Positions 35,001 to 46,677 are shown, counted from the first letter of the stretch. The stretch: DNA of 64,000 nucleotides from Poa pratensis (GCA_947311845.1 CAMZMU010000041.1:138284687-138348686); one strand, 5' to 3'. Notes: generated from the sequence alone by a model not told the origin. Translations and numbers: made by a program.

Positions 35001-36090
35001 GACGCTGAAGCCGAAGCAAAAGCGGCGAAAGATGATCTGGCTGCTCACAAGGCGGTCAGCGCAAAATGGCTGGCTGATCTTGCTAGCCTTAATGAAGACA
35101 TGGATCGTAAGTTTGCCGAATCTCCTTTTCCCTTCTGCTCTTATCCGACACATAATTTTGTGTTCCCTCTCGTTTAATTCGGTGTTAGCTTATCTGTATG
35201 TAGGAGAGTTTACCAGCATCGGCTTCAAGCCGCCAAAGCTGTGAGAGATGCCCGAGCTGAGAGAGCTAAGTTAGCTGGGGCTCCCCTACCAGAGACGTGG
35301 GATATCGAAGATCACATTACTGCGCTTAAAGCTCGGATTCCTCTGAAGGAGTCCCAATGACCTGCTCAACGCAAGTCTCAAAGCTCACCGAGTCTTGTTT
35401 CCTGAAGCCCGGCAAGTCCGGTCTGCGGACGAGCTAATCAAAGCCTGGATCAGGCGAAGACCCGGTTAAAGCAGTGGAGATCTTCGTCCGCCCGCGCTGG
35501 TGCTGACGCAGCTTTGCTATTTATCATGTCTTGGTATGAGCTGATTGATCTCGTCAAAGTGCGCTCACTTCGCGAGGGTTCTTCATGGGCTTCAGACCCT
35601 AACCGGATCAAGATCCGCGAAGAAGCTGCCAACTTTATGGCGAATTTGCAAACACAAAGCATCTTGACCTGGACGCTCCGGTCTACTCGGATGGGGAAGA
35701 ATCTGAAGAAGAGGAATCGGACGATGCCTCCCTTGACGAATACGCCGAGTCTGAGGGCGAGTCTGTGATTCGGCTAACTCTGCCGAACAACCTCGTATCA
35801 AGTCCGCCAAAGTGCCACTTCCGACTCGGCCAAGACTGCCGAACAATCTCAGCCAAGACTTCCAAGATGCCAGCCACTGACTCGGCAAGACTACCGAACA
35901 GCTTTAATCAAGACCGCCAAGACTTCAGTTGATCCGGATGCTTCCGAGTCTGCCAAGCCTTCAAGCTCTCCGTCCAAGGTATTCCTGCAAGTGAGGGTCC
36001 TCTTTCAACCGAGGTTCCTCCAACATCCGAGTCCATCCCTGCAACCGAGTCTCCTGCAACCAGGCTCCTTCTTCCTGAATTATCTTAGTG
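32040..36090 (+). CDS. Antisense gene of the gypsy element (Transposase_28-like, coiled coil)
   Basis: Plus-strand coding region, opposite to gag-pol, in several exons or frames. Its N-terminal part (32340-32520) has 'FFRRFLDFFGLQPHHLPANAF', typical of the 'putative gypsy type transposon' family (Transposase_28). It continues at 32509-33040 ('LPEFKIEPPTAELNFRYDP', 'CHMSGLLDPTRIS'). An intron with GT..AG ends fits 33040-33122, after which 'QLFDRQITEDG' and an acidic segment follow. Later pieces are Lys/Pro-rich (33800-34080) and a long heptad-rich coiled coil (34740-35110, many Glu/Lys/Leu). Frameshifts interrupt the later exons. Function unknown; such antisense ORFs are known in Grande and RIRE2 elements. 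Exon limits are approximate. Confidence 0.65.
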
Positions 36091-38132
36091 AAAACATTAA
36101 ATCCCCGGTATGCCGGGAGCAGATGTAATATACAATTTAAGTTCTTCCGAGACTACTTTTATTTTGCTTAATGTGATCCGGACTAGGTTTATGTTGGATC
36201 ATCTTAAACCGAGTCCCCGAGTCTGTTTTCTTGTTTATTTTGCCGAATCTTTGCTCTTGTCTACCTTTTAGGTGTTGACAGTCGAGTCACAAGATAGGAA
36301 TCATAGCATACAATACTTGCAACATGCGAGTTGTGGTTTAGAATCATCTAACATAAACAAAAAAGAAATAACAGGGGTTAGTAAACGACGTGCCGAATCT
36401 TTTGGACCGAGTCCCCGAGTCCATTTTCATGTTTCCCATATTCCCCAACCTCTGCTCTTGACTACCATTTTGGTGTTTGTCAGTCGAGTCACGAGATCAA
36501 CAACACAGCATACATTACTTGAATTTTGGGACGAGGTTCAAAGCAATCCGACACATGAACGGTATGGACAAAACAGTAATAAAAAACACATGCATAAGGA
36601 CGAGGCAGTCCCCGAGTCCAGACTCGGATTGCCGAAATTTCATTTATGATAAACTGAGATACATACATTGCGCCCCTTAAGAGTAAAAGGGTCGAAGCAG
36701 AGCTACATTCCAGGGTCGCTTGGTTTCTTCTCCGGGTCTGTCCAGGCCATCCTCCTTGGTTCCTGTGCATCTACAAGGTAGTACGAGTCATTGTGCATAG
36801 CCTTGCTCACAATGAATGGTCCCTCCCATGGAGGTGATAACTTGTGTCGGCCTTTGCTGCGCTGCACCAGCCTTAGTACTAGATCTCCCTCATGAAACAC
36901 TCGAGGGCTGATTTTCGACTATGATAACGTCGGAGACCTGCTGGTATACTGCTGTCCGAGATAGGGCCAATTCTCTTGCTTCCTCTAGCAGATCCACTGC
37001 ATCTTCCCGGGCCTCTTTTGCCTCGGTTTCGGTATACATGTCACCCTTGGTGCATCATATTCTATGTCAGTGGGTAGCACTGCTTCTGCCCCATAGACCA
37101 GAAAAAATGGCGTATAGCCAGTTGACCGATTCGGCGTGGTCCTTAGACCCCATAGTACTGATGGTATCTCATCTATCCAGCACCCCGGAGTCTTTACCAG
37201 AGGTTCCATTAACCGAGCTTTTATCCCGGCTAATACCAAAGCATTTGATCTTTCCACCTGTCCATTGGACTCGGGTGTGCCACTGAGGCTATGTCTAACC
37301 GGATCCCCTTATCCATACAGAATCGGGCAAACTCTCCCACAGCAAAGTTCGTGCCATTATCCGAGATGATGCTATGGGGTAACCGTATCTCAAAATGATT
37401 TCTTTCAGGAAAGTTACAGCTGAATGACCATCCACTTTCCGGATTGGTTTCACCTCTATCCACTTGGTGAACTTATCCACCATTACCAGCATATGTGTCA
37501 TGTTACCTCTAGCCGGCTTGAATTCTCCCACCATATCCAAACACCACACAGCAAATGGCCAAGTGATAGGAATTGTTTTGAGCGCCGATGCGGGTAGGTG
37601 TGTCTGCTTGGCAAACCTTTGGCATCCTTCACATTTCGGACTATGTCCTCTGCATCTGCATGAGCAGTGGGCCAGTAAAACCCATGCCGGAATACCTTAG
37701 CCACCAGGGCTCTTGTACTGCAATGATGCCCACATTCTCCTTGATGTATCTCCAAGAGCATCTCCTTGCCCTCGGCTGGCTCCACGCAACGTTGTAGCAC
37801 CTCGGTTGCACTCCTTTTGTATAACTCCTTGTTGATAATGGTGTAACCCTTGGACCTCCTCTGCACTCGCCTAGCTTCGGTTTCATCATTTGGCAAACTC
37901 CCCTCCGACATGAACTTCATGATTTCTTCAGCCCACTTCGGTACTGGATGCAAAGGGAATAAGTGCTCATCTATTTCACTGGTTCGGCCGCCATTATTTC
38001 TTCTATCAGTCTCTGTCCATTCCCTAAGATTCGGTTAGCACCATCTTCCTCCTTCTCCTCTTCCCTAAGATTCGGTTATCATTCCCCGAGTCTCGGTGCG
38101 CAGTCCCCGAGTCTCGCCATGCAGTCCCCGGG
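34428..38132 (-). repeat. Scattered polypurine-tract-like repeats (about 10 copies)
   Basis: The plus-strand motif 'cagtccccgag' or a near variant occurs at 34428, 34524, 34584, 34641, 36211, 36409, 36606, 38090, 38101 and 38122. On the minus strand it reads 'ctcggggactg', which matches the core of the real polypurine tract. All copies have the same orientation. They lie in non-coding spacers of the antisense gene and between it and integrase, and in a spacer near 38.1 kb. Confidence 0.8.
36703..37953 (-). pseudogene. Gypsy integrase, frameshifted
   Basis: From the N-terminus: a zinc-binding segment ('HQGECGHHCSTRALVAKVF', then a C-x2-C pair readable only after a 1-base shift near 37640). 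Next is the catalytic core with Asp in 'WCLDMVGEF' (37549 side), Asp in 'SIISDNGTNF' (37370) and Glu in the 'NGQVERSNA' region (37250). A C-terminal 'GDLVLRLVQRSKGRHKLSPP' segment at 36703-36900 ends it. No chromodomain is seen, as expected for the Tat lineage. At least three frameshifts prevent an active protein. The enzyme would insert the cDNA into the chromosome. Confidence 0.85.
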
Positions 38133-38462
38133 TCTTCCCAAATGTACCCGACATCAACATTCATAGGAACAGCTTCAGATTCTTGTTTGGGATAAAAATT
38201 GACTCGGAATCAGGCGAAGGCTTGATTGAAGGGATCCTTAGGTGATTCAAGGATATCCCGGGTGGGATTGCATCCCTAGACGACCCAGCTTTGACAGGAT
38301 ATCAGCAGCTTCGTTCTCCAGCCGAGGTATGTGCTTGTACTCGCAGCCTTCAAAAAATCCTGAAATTTTCTGGACATGAAACCGATATAGTGCCATATTG
38401 GCATCAAGCATCCCAATTTCCAGAAGACTGCTGCACCACTAAATCTGAATCACCAAAACATT

Positions 38463-39384
38463 CTATCCGGCGGATGCCGATGTCCTAGCCACATTAAGCC
38501 CATGGATCAGTGCCTCATATTCGGCCACATTGTTTGATGCTGAGAAATGAATCTGCAACACATATCGCAACTGATCTTGCTTCGGTGATGTGAGTACTAT
38601 CCCAGCACCTAGTCCGATTTTGGTTTTGGAGCCATCAAAGTGCAACTTCCAGTAATTGTAATCCGGCTTGGGTGGCTCATACTGCATCTCGGCCCAGTCA
38701 CAAAGGAAATCCGGTAAAGCCTGAGACTTGATAGCATCTCTTCTCTCATAATGCGGGGTGTAAGGAGACACTTCTATTGCCCATTTGGCAACTCGGCCAG
38801 TCGCATCTTTGCACCCAATGATTCCGAGATTGGAGCTTCGCATACTACGGTGATCGGGTGCTCCTGGAAGTAATGTTTCAACTTCTTGGCCGCCAGGTAT
38901 ACACCATATGTCATCTTCTGGTAGTGAGGATAATTCTGCTTTGAGGTTGAGATCACCTCACTTAAATAGTACACCGGTCTCATACGGATTTACCCTCCTC
39001 TTCTCGCTCTACCACTATCACCACACTTACGACCCGGTTAGTGGCCGCAATGTAAAGTAGCATTGGCTCATTCGGCAAAGGTGATGCCAAAATTGGTGCA
39101 GTGGACAACATCTTTTTTAGCTCATTGAAAGCCGAGTCTGCCTGCGGGGTCCATGTGAACCCGGTGCTCTTTTTCATCAACTGATACAAGGGCAAGGCTT
39201 TTTCTCCTAGCCGACTCACAAACCGACTTAACGAGGCTAGACACCCGGTGAACTTTTGCACATCTTTTAGACATTTAGGCAATTTCATGTTTTCTATGGC
39301 TCGGATCTTAGCCGGATTCACCTCAATACCTCGGCTCGATACAAGGAAACCGAGCAACTTTCCGGCCGGACACCAAAGGTGCAT
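38463..39384 (-). pseudogene. Gypsy RNase H and second (archaeal-type) RNase H
   Basis: The Ty3-type RNase H/connection region is at 38774-39384 ('KALPLYQLMKKSTGFTWTP', 'PVYYLSEVI', 'YPHYQKMTYGVYLAAKKLKHYF'). A second domain at 38463-38700 has 'LHFDGSKTKIGLGAGIVL' and 'NNVAEYEALIHGLNVA', with the Asp and Glu of an active RNase H. This extra archaeal-type RNase H is the marker of Tat elements. Frameshifts separate the segments near 38980 and 38830. RNase H removes RNA from the RNA-DNA hybrid during reverse transcription. Confidence 0.85.
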
Positions 39385-39900
39385 TTATCTGGATTCAATT
39401 TTAACCGATACTTTCTCAAGTTCACAAATGTTTCCTCGAGATCCTCGAGGAGAGTGCGTTTTTCTTTAGTTTTGATGACGATATCATCGACATACACTTG
39501 CACATTTTTGCCCATTTGAGAGTGTAAGCATTTCTGCATACATCTCTGATAAGTTGCACCGGCATTTCTCAAACCGAAACACATGACACGATAGCAATAC
39601 GCCCCATACGGGGTAATAAAAGCAGTCTTTATTTGATCTTTGGGGTTCAGTGGTATCTGGTGAAAACCAGAGTACGCATCAATAAAAGACAACAACTCAC
39701 ACCCAGCAGTAGAATCGATCACTTGATCAATCCGAGGTAAAGGAAATGGATCTTTCGGACACGCCTTGTTCAGGTTGGTGAAGTCGATGCACATACGCCA
39801 CACCTTGATCACCGCTGGTTCGTCCTTCTTCTTCTCTACCAGAACCGGATTAGATATCCAGTCCGGATGCAACACCTCCATAATGAACCGGCTGCAAGTA
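39318..39900 (-). pseudogene. Gypsy reverse transcriptase
   Basis: It opens with 'HPDWISNPVLVEKKKDE', then 'WRMCIDFTNLNKACPKDPFP', 'SFIDAYSGFHQIPL', 'AFITPYGAYCYRVMCFGLRN', 'ATYQRCM' and the catalytic 'VYVDDIVIK'. These blocks are in the order of Ty3/gypsy reverse transcriptases. This segment is open over 188 codons, but the upstream link to the protease (about 39900-40090) is broken by a stop and frame change. It makes the cDNA copy of the element RNA. Confidence 0.9.
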
Positions 39901-40092
39901 GCTTAGCCAGCTCATCAGCACCACTTTTCTTCGATCGTCTGAAAGACGACGAGTCGGTTGCCTCACCGGCTTCACATCCGGCCTGACAAATAAAGAGTGC
40001 TCTGCCAACTCCCTCGGAACACCAGGCAGGTCCTTAGCCGACCATGCAAAGATATCCCGATTCTCACGGAGGAAGTGACAGAGCGCGCTTTC

Positions 40093-43000
40093 CTATTTCT
40101 CGCCCAATCCGGCACCAATGATGGCCATGCGCTCCGGATTCTCCGGGTCAATGGGGATCTTCTTTGTCTCCTTGGGCACCTCAAATGTTGCACCTGCATC
40201 CGGATTGGTCATAGCCAGCACGCCGAGCTGAGCTGACTTCGCCATCGCCACTACTTCATGCATCTTGCTCTTCTCAGCTTGGATCACCAACGACTCGGCT
40301 AAGGTGGAACCAACCGTGGCACACTGTATGGCCTTCTTGTAATCTCCCGCAACGGTGATGATACCATTCGGGCCAGGCATCTTCATCTTGAGGTAGGCCA
40401 CATGAGTGGATATCATGAACTTGGCTAATGCTGGCCTGCCGAGCAGAGCATGGTATGGGCTCTCCAAGTCTACCACCTCAATTCGAGACTCTCAAGTCTG
40501 TGATTGTCCTTGGTACCAAACAGCACATCTACCCATATCTTACCCATTGGGGAACAAGACACCCGGGTACTATACCATGGAAGGTACAACTGCTCTGCTG
40601 CAACTGATTCGGCGAATAACCCAACTTGACCATTGTGTCCCGATACATGATGTTTATAGCGCTGCCATTGTCAACCAAGACTCGGCTGAATCTCACATTA
40701 ATCTTGGGTCCAACCAAAGTCGGATCCACCACCAGTGCATAGTTTCCTGGGCTTGGCATAACCCTGGGATTATCAGCCCTGCTCCAAGTGATCTCCTGCT
40801 CGGACCAGTTCAGGTATTTTGGGACTGCTGGTATGACTGCATTCACCTCTTTCGCCCTTCGCAGCTGACTTTTCTTGTCAGTTGGCTCGGTCACAAACAC
40901 CACATAACTTTGATGAGCCTCCTTGTAATCATTTCCGGGGTATCCACCTTGCCGACTCGGACCAGCATCGTTGTTGTTGCCTCCCATATTCACCAGGTTA
41001 ACCGGCTTTGTGACTGCCGGCCTTGGAGCTCCTGCGTTCACCGGGGTTGCGTTGGCTCCGGATAAAGGCGTGTTCGGCCTGAAATTCGGTCTAGGAGCAC
41101 CTCTCAGAGGTGGCCCTCTCTGACCTTCCGCCTGGATGCGATGATGCCAGCTGCAATTCCGAGTCGAATGATTAGCCGGCTTGCGTGGGTCTGTTGTGTG
41201 ATAACGGCAAGGCCCATCTATCATTGCCTCAAAAGTTAGAGGTGGACTCGGTCCATCCCACACTTTCTTTGCCCAGGCACCTTGATTCGGCCTCCAAGCT
41301 GGACCCTCATTTTTTGGTCTCTGGCTATCTCCTGCTCCAGGATGATCCATATTTACTGCAGCAACCTGATCTGAACCGTATCTATAATCCGGATCTCTCC
41401 TCTTGTAACCGAACTCATGTCGGTCACTGGGCCTCAATGGTCCTGCTCGGTTGTTGACCGGTTGCCTCCTGCTTGTTCCCACCGCATCCAACGCTGGCTG
41501 CGTCGGATCACCAAGAGCATATGTATCTGCTATCCGGATCATTTCTGCCAAGGTCTTTGGCATATCCCTCTGGAGCTTCTGCCAAAGCGGGGTGCCATGT
41601 CGGCAACCCTGCGCAAACCAAGAAATGGCCTGCTCCTCCACGACACCTTCACAAGAATTGCGAATGTTGCTCCACCGAGTCAAAAATTCTCGGTCTGTCT
41701 CCCGCTCTTCCTGCCTGCACGCAGACAAGAGCTGAGGTCGGTTTGGCCTCTTGTAAGTGCTGGAGAAGTTGCTGTAAAACGCCTGCTCCAAGTCCATCCA
41801 AGAGTTGATACTACCCTCTGGTAAGTTATTCAGCCAAATCCGGGCTGGCCCTTCCAACATATGCGGGAGATACCGGACCGCCCATCGGCGATTGCCCCCC
41901 GCAATGTGCACCGAGGATACATAGTCTATCAGCCAATCCTGCGGCTTAGTGCTGCCGTTATACGGCTTTGTGATTCGGCCAAGCTGAAACAACGGCACGT
42001 TCGGCTCGTTCATGATCCGAGGCCCAAAGCATGGAGGACCTGGACTGGACTAAATCCTATCCAACTTGAGACGCTGATCATCCGGATCCAATGTCCGAGG
42101 TCCCAGCCTGGATGCAAGTGCATTATCATACGTTTGGTATCCGGCTCGCGCCATAGCCGAATTACCATCATCATAGCGGTAGCCCGCCTGGCCACCACCT
42201 TGCTGCTGCGCTTGCACCATCACTTGCTGCTCCTGCCGGGGTTGATTCTGCCCAGGAGGACGAGGTGGTTGACCTCGGCCAGCCGAATTACCCCTTCCGG
42301 CTCCCGGATTGCCTTGACCGCCATTGTTTCTGCTCTGGCCACCTCTTCCTTGAGCTGCTAGCTGCTTGCCGGCATATTCAGCATCATAGGCCTGCAACTG
42401 TTTGCTCTTGCCCGAATTCACGCTTTGGGCCCGGTCAACTCCGACATGTGGGGATGACGCTTGCCCCTTGGATTTCTGGCTAACAGCCTTAGCCGACACT
42501 ACTACCCGAGAACCACCAGCATCCGGATTAGCTTTCCGGTAAGCCTCATTCTGCCGGTTACACACATCAACCAGCTCATTGACCCTCTCTGCCTGCTTGC
42601 GCCAAGCATCCCCGGTTAGTGTGGTCAACTCGGCTCGCGCTGCAGCCCTAAGATTCTTGGCCGGGGAGCTATACACCGGCTTGCCTGTACCCGATCTTGA
42701 CTAGTAGCCTTACTCGAGCTCGATCTTGCGGCTCTAGCTAACTCGTCATTGAGGTCCTTACCCCTGTTACGCAAATCTGCTCTCTTGCGTGGGTGAGGCA
42801 CTACCGGAGTGAAACCATCGGTGATACCATTGGCAGCATTATATTCTCTCATGTCTCTATCAAATGCTTGCCTAGACTCTACCACTAACCGGGCTTCTCT
42901 TTGCAACCTCAGGCGCTCTGCCTCTAACTGAGCTATAGTAAGCTCTACGTTTGCCCCAGGTGCCACTGGCCGAGCTAACTTTTCCAGGACATCCTCTAAG

Positions 43001-43116
43001 GGAGCCTCCCTACTTGACATGCCAAGTGGGCCAACCGGATCCGGTTTCTCCTTTGGGAACTTCGCCGTCCGAGTCGGCTTGTCACCGATCGGTTGGCGTG
43101 ACCAGTCCTCGGGCAT
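40093..43116 (-). pseudogene. Gypsy Gag and protease
   Basis: The N-terminal Gag segments are at 42625-43116 and 42050-42676, in different frames. The main Gag (40529-42013) carries the retrotransposon-gag domain ('RRWAVRYLPHMLEGPARIWLN', 'WMDLEQAFYSNF', 'ETDREFLTRWSNIRNSC') and a zinc-binding segment, 'CRYHTTDPRKPANHSTRNC'. The protease active site reads 'RVLVDNGSAINIMYR' near 40650, and its C-terminal part, 'YHALLGRPALAKFM', is in another frame at 40093-40476. Gag would form the particle and the protease would process it. At least three frame changes are seen. Confidence 0.85.
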
Positions 43117-43471
43117 GCTATTGCCGGCATCTCCTTTGCCTGCTCCAGCACTTGGCCGGTCATCATCACCTCCACGCTACTCCCGGGGCGAGCGCTACGC
43201 CGTCCGAGAGCTGCGCGGAAAGAAGGAGGGTCCTCGGCCACGAGCACCTGCGCCGGGTACTCGCGGACAAGCTCGGTGGTGACGTAGGTGAGGAAGCTGC
43301 CGAACTGGATGAAGTGTCCATCCACAGGGAGTGGCCCTCCCGCGAAGCAGCCGGCGTTGTCGCTGATGAAGGTGAACCCGCCGTAGTTGCAGACGAGCCC
43401 GGACCGCACACGCACGCCGGAGCTGGTGACGGAACCCGTCCGGATGGTAACCCCAGCCAACGCCACTGCGT

Positions 43472-43490
43472 GCCCCACGGTGGGCGCCAA
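43472..43490 (-). other. Gypsy primer-binding site
   Basis: The minus strand reads 'tggcgcccaccgtgggg' two bases after the LTR end 'acgaca'. This is the usual tRNA-complementary start of Tat elements. Confidence 0.8.
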
Positions 43491-43491
43491 C

Positions 43492-44417
43492 TGTCGTGGT
43501 GGTGTCACGGCAGATGCCATAGGATGGCTTAAGTTGGGGGCTCGCTAGGATGTTGGGGGATCCGGGGAGGGTGTGCGCGCTAAGAAGCACGCATGAAGAA
43601 CTACGAAGAACACGCAAGAACAAGCAAGAACGAGCAAAACCAAGAACAACCAAAGCACAACAAGATGTACCCTGCTTCGGGGCCCTCTTGTGGAGGTAAC
43701 ACCCCTACTGCAGCACTAGCCTACTCTCTTTATATCTCAATGTGACAAGTACAAAGTGCTCCTCGAGCTGTATGAAGCAACAATGGTGAGAGCTCTAGGA
43801 GGAAGATGGAGCAAGGGGGGAAATGAGGCTTCTTCTCCTCATCCCTCGCCCTGGAGGATGTGCTGGTCTATTTATACACTAACCGGATTACCATTCTGCC
43901 CTTGGCCGAAGATGCTAATGGCATGGACAAGAGGAACAGGACAAGCTCTGGCTACTGTCACTCAGTCCAGCTCATCGTCAGTCCAACGACAGGTCTATCT
44001 TTTCCTCTTTGAGCTTAAGCCAGCGTAGCCCACCGGAGCCTAGGCCACTGCCCTTTCCCGAATTAGCCGAGTCAGCGCCTAGGGCCTAGCGACCTGGAAA
44101 ACCCTGGCTCGACCTGGCTGTCTTCTGAGCCTCGGGCAGGAGGCCTGCAGGACCCGTGAACTTACTGACATTACTTGGCCTTTGTGCAAAATCCGACATT
44201 GCAGTAAGCCGGATCCTTCCAGGCCATCCCGGCTAGATTAAGCCGGATCCCTTCCTCTGATCCGGCTAGACTTTGCCGGATGCCCTTTGGCCTCTCCCTG
44301 CATTTAAATATGATCCAGTCCAAGTGATCCGGTTTGTGAGACCCGGATTGACCTTCCTTTCCACTTTATAGCTTCCGACACCACCTCTTTGCCCTACCCG
44401 GGGGCAACCCCCCGACA
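43492..44417 (-). repeat. Gypsy 5' LTR, complete
   Basis: 926 bp bounded by inverted 'tgtcg' and 'cgaca'. U3 (43852-44417) has the TATA box 'tataaatag' on the minus strand. R/U5 (43492-43851) continues to the primer-binding site. The right flank 'atatat' belongs to CACTA C. Confidence 0.88.
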
Positions 44418-46167
44418 ATATATCTGCTTTTGGCTAGGGAATTATTATAGTTTGCTTGTTGTAGCACTTTGTCATAATTCTTTGTATAATCAGTATGGAT
44501 CACAGTAGCTTGCTATAGCACTGTTGTTTAGACAACCTGAATGAGTGACAAATTTAGAGTACACGTCAAGCTAATTTGAATTTAAATAGCCTTGCTGGAA
44601 TGATCAGTGCCACTGCTTCAGCTGATGTTACCTTGTATGTATTTAAGTACCAGCTGCTTTGACAGGTACCAACCTAATGAACTATTGATCGATCTAGTGA
44701 CCACTGGATTTCTAGGGATGCAGATAACTGCATGTATAGTAAAAATTGAGACCTATATATGTACATATAGCTTCATGCATCATGTCCCTCCTATGGATTG
44801 CATTTAAGAAATCTAAATATCTACTGGTTACTTCTTTTAGCTTCCTGTTTTTGAGGTCTTGTTGAGGTTGCAATTTATATTCTTTTACGGGTTTAAGGTT
44901 TATTTAAAGTACTGAAAGCAGACACTAAAATTAACCTTGGATTACATAAATCGACGATCAGTATGCCTACCAGGAATCCATTTGGCATGTCTGTTATTTA
45001 GTTGGGTAGTTTTAATTATCTTATGGGGTTGATGCGCTAAGTCAACTATGGCCTTAAAGACGACATCCTTTATAGCATTACAGGCATGGTTCTCGGTTCA
45101 GAATCTCATGGTAGGCAGTAAATTTTAGCCTTTTGATGCATTCCCCTATCTAGTTACTTTATGGAGGTCTCTGTAAAGTTTCAATTTTGTGGTGTCTGAG
45201 TTAAGAATAATTTTTATTGCTCCTGGAGTGGTATCTTCAGCTCGATTTTTCTCCTTGATGACTGTACCTGCAGTACCAATTAAAATTACCCTTCTATACG
45301 CACAATAGTTGGCATTAGACTTCACTATCTCCTTCACATGTACATGCTCAGAAAAATATGTTCTGCTATGTGTAGGTTGCAGGTCAAGATCCATCTGATT
45401 GAGAGCAGTTCTATTTGTGTCAGTGGAAATGGTAGTTGGACAAACCTCTACGTGAGTCTTTCTGGGCATAATTGGATGCCTATGTCTATTCTAGAATTCA
45501 AGATAACTATTGGGAGTATGCTGAGGTCTACTTGATGTTCTAGTTTCTCAACTCTAATTCATGCTTCTGTTTGAATTGTTGTAGCTGCAATCCACTCGGT
45601 TCTAACTTATAGAATTATTATAGTTTGTAGTGAATTGAACTTATGGTTCTGCCTGACGATGTCCAGCTGTAAATAAGAATCTTATTGCTATCTATGTAAC
45701 TCTGTCCTTTTATCTGTTTAATGTACTCAGATGTGAGAATGATGTTTAGCATGTTATCATCACTATGTTATGAATTCCGGAATGTATGTTATGAATGTAT
45801 GTTCTGCTATGCAACTACTTTTTACAGTGGAATTGATTAGAGGCATTTGAAAAACTGCCCCTAAAAAATATAGAGGCATTTCCAGAAATGCCTTGCCCCT
45901 AAAAAATATAGAGGCATTTCTGGAAATGCCTCGAAAAATAGTTAGAGGCATTTGAAAAACAGTGCCCCTAAAAAGTATAGAGGCATTTGTGGAAATGCCT
46001 CTAAAAATACTCATTTTTAGTGGCATTTTACTTCAAATGCCTCTATGATTTTTAGCAACACGATTATTGGCAACGCTTTTTAAAGTGCCACTAAAAATAC
46101 TTAGAGGCATTTTGGGGATTTTTAGTGGCATTTCAAAGTGCCTCTAAAAACATGTTCTCCTGTAGTG
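44418..46167. mobile_element. CACTA element C, 3' part
   Basis: The right end reads 'ctcctgtagtg', the complement of a 'cactacaggag' terminus. The last 350 bp are packed with direct and inverted 'agaggcattt' / 'aaatgcctct' subterminal repeats, including the palindrome 'aggcatttccagaaatgcct'. These differ from CACTA A and B repeats, so it is a third family. The gypsy element cuts it on the left, and no coding part remains. It is inserted in the DUF6817 gene directly before 'tgtagcggaggtgg'. Confidence 0.75.
45835..46150. repeat. CACTA C subterminal repeats
   Basis: At least eight copies of 'agaggcattt' or its complement, often paired as palindromes of about 20 bp with 3-6 bp centres, spaced by 'aaaaatatag'. 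Confidence 0.85.
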
Positions 46168-46609
46168 TGTAGCGGAGGTGGAGGTCGTCGTGCAAGACAG
46201 CGTGGCGCGGGACGACGCAGAAGAGGTGCACGAGACGCTCGGCGTCGGCGCCAACGATGTCTCGGACGCGGGCGCGGCTCACGTCGGGATCAAAGATTGC
46301 GAGGTTGACGTAGGAGTTGGAGTAGGAGGAGTGGAAGAGGCCGCAGCGGGACACGACGTCGGGCGCGCCCACAGGCTGAGGATGCGGTGCACGTTCAGGA
46401 GGTGCGCCAGGAAGGAGCCGTTCTTGTGGTGACACTCGCCGGCGCCGGCGGAAACGAGGACGGACACGAGCGAGGGGAGCTCTGGGTCGACGGCGCTGAG
46501 GTCGCCGCGGAGGAACGGCTGCGCGGCGGCGAGAGGGACGGCAGCGTCTCGTGGGTGCTGCTGCCATTGCTACCGCTGCTGATGCCGTTGTTGCTCTTGG
46601 TCGCCATGA
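46168..46609 (-). pseudogene. DUF6817 gene, copy 1 (5' part only)
   Basis: Minus-strand ATG at 46607-46609 ('MATKSNNGISSG'). Relative to copy 2 it has two single-base deletions: one near 46530 ('ggcgagagggac' for 'ggcgaggagggac') and one near 46370 ('cgcgcccacagg' for 'cgcgccccacagg'). Frames on both sides retain the conserved 'LVSVLVSAGAGECHHKNGSFLAHL' region and 'CGLFHSSYSNSYVNLAIF', with the His residues typical of this HD-like domain. The gene stops at the CACTA C insertion, so the C-terminal two thirds are absent. Biochemical role unknown. Confidence 0.85.
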
Positions 46610-46677
46610 TCTCGATTCAGGTTTGGTTGCTTAATTGGTGTGTGCTTTTCTGTGGAGTATTCTGATTTCTGGAGTCC

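Larger units (their letters stand above)
30571..44417 (-). mobile_element. Ty3/gypsy element of the Tat lineage with antisense gene
   Basis: A 13.8 kb element transcribed on the minus strand. It has a complete 5' LTR (43492-44417), a primer-binding site (about 43472-43490), Gag (40529-43116), protease, RT, RNase H, a second archaeal-type RNase H and integrase down to 36703. A long plus-strand gene region (32040-36090) follows, then a polypurine tract (31138-31150) and a truncated 3' LTR (30571-31137). The second RNase H and the antisense gene place it in the Tat group (Grande/RIRE2-like). Flanks differ ('ttagc' versus 'atata'), so there is no target duplication: the left end was lost together with the neighbouring CACTA sequence. 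Confidence 0.9.

Noticed and set aside
43195..43653. 152-codon minus frame spanning the gypsy LTR edge and leader
   Set aside because: It crosses the primer-binding site and LTR boundary, so it cannot be a natural Gag start; Gag domains begin further in.
23272..46167. Reading CACTA A and CACTA C as the two ends of one element split by the gypsy element
   Set aside because: Terminal sequences ('cactactagggaaaag' versus 'cactacaggagaac') and subterminal repeats differ completely, and the gypsy flanks have no target duplication.
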